A model generated the notes under the pieces. That model was not told the DNA's origin and did no database searches. It saw only the letters and a program-made list of their open reading frames with translations. A DNA stretch of 64,000 bases from Alkalispirochaeta americana (GTDB lineage Bacteria; Spirochaetota; Spirochaetia; DSM-27196; Alkalispirochaetaceae). The DNA is taken from the NCBI RefSeq assembly GCF_900156105.1, contig NZ_FTMS01000002.1:62001-126000 (forward strand), in the 5' to 3' direction. This document shows, one piece after another, positions 61,665-64,000 of this stretch. The translations under genes were made by a program, and so were the position numbers. Each line of letters starts with the position of its first letter. Position 1 is the first letter of the stretch.

Positions 61665-62843
61665 ATGGCATTACGTACCGTGAAAAACGCCGACCTGGCA
61701 GGGAAACGGGTTCTGATGCGGGCGGACTTCAACGTTCCCCTGAAAGACGGAGTGATAACCGACGATACGCGAATCACCGCCGCACTTCCCACAATCAAGT
61801 ACATTCTTGAACAGGGAGCATCCCTGATTCTCATGAGCCACCTGGGACGGCCCAAAGGTGCCCGCGCACCGGAGTTTAGCCTCGCCCCGGTGGCAGCACG
61901 GCTGGGCGAGCTCCTGGGGACTCCTGTGACAATGGCCGATGATGTTATTGGCGATACTGTGACGAAACAGGCCCGGGCTCTTGAAGCCGGGCAGGTGATG
62001 CTCCTCGAGAACGTCCGTTTCTACAAGGAAGAGACCGGGAACGACCTGGATTTTGCAAAAAATCTGGCGGACCTGGGAGATGTCTTTGTGAACGACGCCT
62101 TCGGAACCGCTCATCGCGCCCATGCTTCTACCGAGGGAGTTACCCGCTTTCTGCCTTCCTGCGCCGGTCTTCTCATCGAGAAGGAGATTTCCTTCTTCCA
62201 GCCCGTCCTGGAGAGCCCCGAAAAGCCCATGGTGGCAGTCATCGGTGGAGCCAAGGTTTCTTCAAAGATCGCGGTCCTGGAAAGCCTGGTCCCCAACTGC
62301 GCTGCCATGATTATCGGCGGAGGTATGGCGTATACCTTCCTCAGGGCGCAAGGTCACGAGATCGGCAAGAGCCTGGTGGAAGAGGATTTTATCGATACCG
62401 CCAAAAGTTTTCTCGCGGCAGCCAAAGCCAAGGGAGTCCAGGTCATCCTTCCTCTTGATCATGTGGCGGCCGTCGAGTTCGACGCCGAAGCTGCGCCCCG
62501 TCAGATCGACGGCGTGGACTTGCCGGCTGATCTGATGGGCCTTGATATCGGACCCAAAACGATCGAAGCTTGCACCAGGGCGATTGGTACGGCAAAGACA
62601 ATTGTCTGGAACGGCCCCATGGGGGTCTTCGAGTTTGAGGCCTTTGCCACGGGAACCCGGGTGGTGGCCGAAGCGATCGCCCAGTCCGGTGCCATTACCG
62701 TTGTTGGTGGCGGAGACAGCGTCGCTGCGGCCAACAAGTTCGGAATTGCTGACAAGTTGAGTCACGTCTCTACCGGCGGCGGCGCTTCTCTGGAGTTTCT
62801 GGAAGGCAAAACGCTTCCCGGAATCGTAGCTCTCCAAGACTGA
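61665..62843 (+). CDS. pgk: Phosphoglycerate kinase
   Basis: Transfers phosphate from 1,3-bisphosphoglycerate to ADP, 392 residues. The N-terminal [15 protein letters not shown] and SHLGRPKG bind 3-phosphoglycerate. [11 protein letters not shown] and [17 protein letters not shown] with VGGGDSVAA form the nucleotide side. AAGGAG lies 7 nt before the ATG. The 89-bp gap to gap holds the terminator; no separate promoter is obvious. Confidence 0.98.
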   Translation: MALRTVKNADLAGKRVLMRADFNVPLKDGVITDDTRITAALPTIKYILEQGASLILMSHLGRPKGARAPEFSLAPVAARLGELLGTPVTMADDVIGDTVTKQARALEAGQVMLLENVRFYKEETGNDLDFAKNLADLGDVFVNDAFGTAHRAHASTEGVTRFLPSCAGLLIEKEISFFQPVLESPEKPMVAVIGGAKVSSKIAVLESLVPNCAAMIIGGGMAYTFLRAQGHEIGKSLVEEDFIDTAKSFLAAAKAKGVQVILPLDHVAAVEFDAEAAPRQIDGVDLPADLMGLDIGPKTIEACTRAIGTAKTIVWNGPMGVFEFEAFATGTRVVAEAIAQSGAITVVGGGDSVAAANKFGIADKLSHVSTGGGASLEFLEGKTLPGIVALQD

Positions 62844-62852
62844 TTTTTCTGG

Positions 62853-62879
62853 CCGCACCGTATCCGCATTGCGGTGCGG
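62853..62879 (+). terminator. Hairpin between pgk and tpiA
   Basis: CCGCACCG (62853-62860) pairs perfectly with CGGTGCGG (62872-62879), with outer GGCC pairing possible to 62887-62890. Only TTT follows, so this may be an mRNA processing or stabilising element rather than a full terminator. Confidence 0.45.
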
Positions 62880-62922
62880 TTTGCGGCCCGATACAACAGA
62901 CTGACAAAAAAGGATTAACCCT

Positions 62923-63675
62923 ATGCGAACACCTTTTATCGCAGGAAACTGGAAGATGCACATGAATCGGGCCGAAGCGGGTGCTCTGGCTCAGGCTATG
63001 AAAAACGAGCTTGCCGGCGTTCCCCACAAGCTGATGGTGGCTCCGCCCTTTACGGCTCTCGAGACGGTTGGGGCAGTTCTTCAGGGAAGCAATATTCTCC
63101 TGGGAGCTCAGAACATGGCGCCTGCTACCAGCGGAGCTCATACAGGCGAGATCTCTCCCCTGATGCTGAAGGACCTGGGCGTGTCTGTGGTTATTCTGGG
63201 CCATTCCGAGCGACGCCACAGCTACGGTGAAAGCGATGCCCTGATCAACCAGAAGGTTCATCTGGCCCTTCAGGAAGGTCTGGAAGTTATTCTCTGCGTG
63301 GGAGAGACTCTGGAAGAGCGTGAAGCCAACCGGGTCGATGAGGTTGTAGAGACCCAGATGAGGGAAGGCCTCAAGGGAATCACGGCAGATCAACTGGACA
63401 AGGTAACGATCGCCTATGAGCCCGTGTGGGCTATCGGAACGGGAAAAACAGCAACCCCCGACGACGCCGATGCGGTCCACAAGACAATCCGGGACTTCGT
63501 TGCCACCCTCTACGGAGCCGATGAAGCCGGGAAAATGGTCATTCAGTACGGTGGATCGGTAAAACCGGACAATGTTAAGGGCTTAATGGGCCGTGACAAT
63601 ATTGACGGAGCCCTTGTCGGTGGTGCATCCTTGAAGACGGAGACGTTTGTTCCCATAGCACAATTCGACAGGTGA
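62923..63675 (+). CDS. tpiA: Triosephosphate isomerase
   Basis: Interconverts dihydroxyacetone phosphate and glyceraldehyde 3-phosphate, 250 residues. FIAGNWKMHMN has the active-site Asn9 and Lys11, VVILGHSERR carries the electrophilic His, and AYEPVWAIGTGKTA contains the catalytic Glu and the start of the flexible lid. QYGGSVKPDN is the phosphate-binding loop. An AAGGA lies about 9 nt before the ATG. The secG gene follows after 7 bp. Confidence 0.98.
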   Translation: MRTPFIAGNWKMHMNRAEAGALAQAMKNELAGVPHKLMVAPPFTALETVGAVLQGSNILLGAQNMAPATSGAHTGEISPLMLKDLGVSVVILGHSERRHSYGESDALINQKVHLALQEGLEVILCVGETLEEREANRVDEVVETQMREGLKGITADQLDKVTIAYEPVWAIGTGKTATPDDADAVHKTIRDFVATLYGADEAGKMVIQYGGSVKPDNVKGLMGRDNIDGALVGGASLKTETFVPIAQFDR

Positions 63676-63682
63676 GGTATTG

Positions 63683-64000
63683 ATGGGGTTTCTTGGTATT
63701 CTTTTGATGATTATCTTCGTTGTGAGCGCTCTGCTGCTTATTCTGATCATTCTTGTTCAGGAAGAGGGCGGTGACGGTCTCGGCGGGATCTTTGGCGGAG
63801 GCGGAGCCTCTCAGGTGGGAAACCGGAGCGGAAATATTCTGACCCGGATTACCAGTATTCTGGCAACGCTCTTTCTGGTCAGCTCCCTGGGGCTTGCCTG
63901 GGTGAACCGCACCCCCGACGGGGGAGACGTGGAAGCTGCCGCCCGGCGGCTTGAGGCGCAGCGTGGGGATTCGGTCGAGTGGTGGGTTCTTGACGAAGAG
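63683..64000 (+). CDS. secG: Protein-export membrane protein SecG, 3' end cut by window edge
   Basis: A small subunit of the SecYEG translocon. The first 106 residues read MGFLGILLMIIFVVSALLLI... with a first membrane helix, then the conserved LVQEEGGDGLGGIFGGGG and SQVGNRSGNILTRIT. A second helix (ILATLFLVSSLGLAWVN) and a hydrophilic tail follow. The frame is open to the window edge. GAGG lies 5 nt before the ATG. tpiA-secG adjacency is common in bacteria. Confidence 0.95.
   Translation, partial: MGFLGILLMIIFVVSALLLILIILVQEEGGDGLGGIFGGGGASQVGNRSGNILTRITSILATLFLVSSLGLAWVNRTPDGGDVEAAARRLEAQRGDSVEWWVLDEE

Overview
This 64 kb window is dense bacterial chromosome, rich in G and C in coding DNA. 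It looks like a free-living, Spirochaeta-like spirochaete. The main pointers are a V-type ATPase operon in the spirochaete order (E, a DUF2764-type gene, A, B, D, I, K), a UPF0164-type outer-membrane protein, an LptD-like protein showing a double membrane, and many envelope-associated TPR proteins. I saw no tRNA, rRNA, CRISPR array, insertion sequence or prophage. The species call is inference.

Layout. 1-2.8 kb: a rhomboid protease and release factor RF1 on the minus strand, and lipoyl synthase on the plus strand with a clear terminator. 2.8-9.4 kb: NAD-dependent DNA ligase, a class III cyclase-like protein, an unrecognised 599-residue protein and a metallophosphoesterase. 9.4-12.3 kb: an M29 aminopeptidase, HAD phosphatase and Gfo/Idh/MocA oxidoreductase operon. 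12.3-21.3 kb: an envelope block with a UPF0164 barrel, a 1004-residue periplasmic repeat protein and a 1538-residue sensor ending in a PP2C phosphatase. 21.4-24.6 kb: a membrane protein, a MIF-type tautomerase and glutaminyl-tRNA synthetase. 24.6-29.1 kb: ilvB-ilvN-leuC-leuD for branched-chain amino acids (minus). 29.4-34.5 kb: a polyprenyl synthase, then vitamin B6 genes pdxS-pdxT diverging from the PLP-homeostasis gene, a small membrane protein and a RluD-family enzyme. 34.5-41.4 kb: a coupled pentapeptide-repeat and pseudo-metallo-beta-lactamase pair (minus), then a zinc ribbon, murI, rsgA, mutS2, a lipoprotein and a small unknown. 41.4-48.8 kb: the V-ATPase operon with its own promoter and terminator. 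48.8-60.5 kb: a TPR protein, uvrA, lptD, phoH, ybeY, a CBS/CorC protein and another TPR protein. 60.5-64 kb: gap-pgk-tpiA-secG, the central glycolytic block, cut off inside secG.

How it fits together. Genes are tightly packed, with many ATGA, GTGA, TGATG and TTGA stop/start overlaps implying translational coupling. Several first genes of transcripts have a TACAAT-like -10 box 6-10 nt before the start codon and no Shine-Dalgarno sequence, which suggests leaderless mRNAs. The points most worth a second look are the proteolipid residues that match a Na+-binding V-ATPase ring, the SAP-like motif in the LptD-like protein, the metal-site-less beta-lactamase fold coupled to a pentapeptide protein, the cyclase lacking its catalytic Asn, the MIF homologue, the barrel / repeat protein / PP2C sensor block, and several operator-like repeats between divergent genes.
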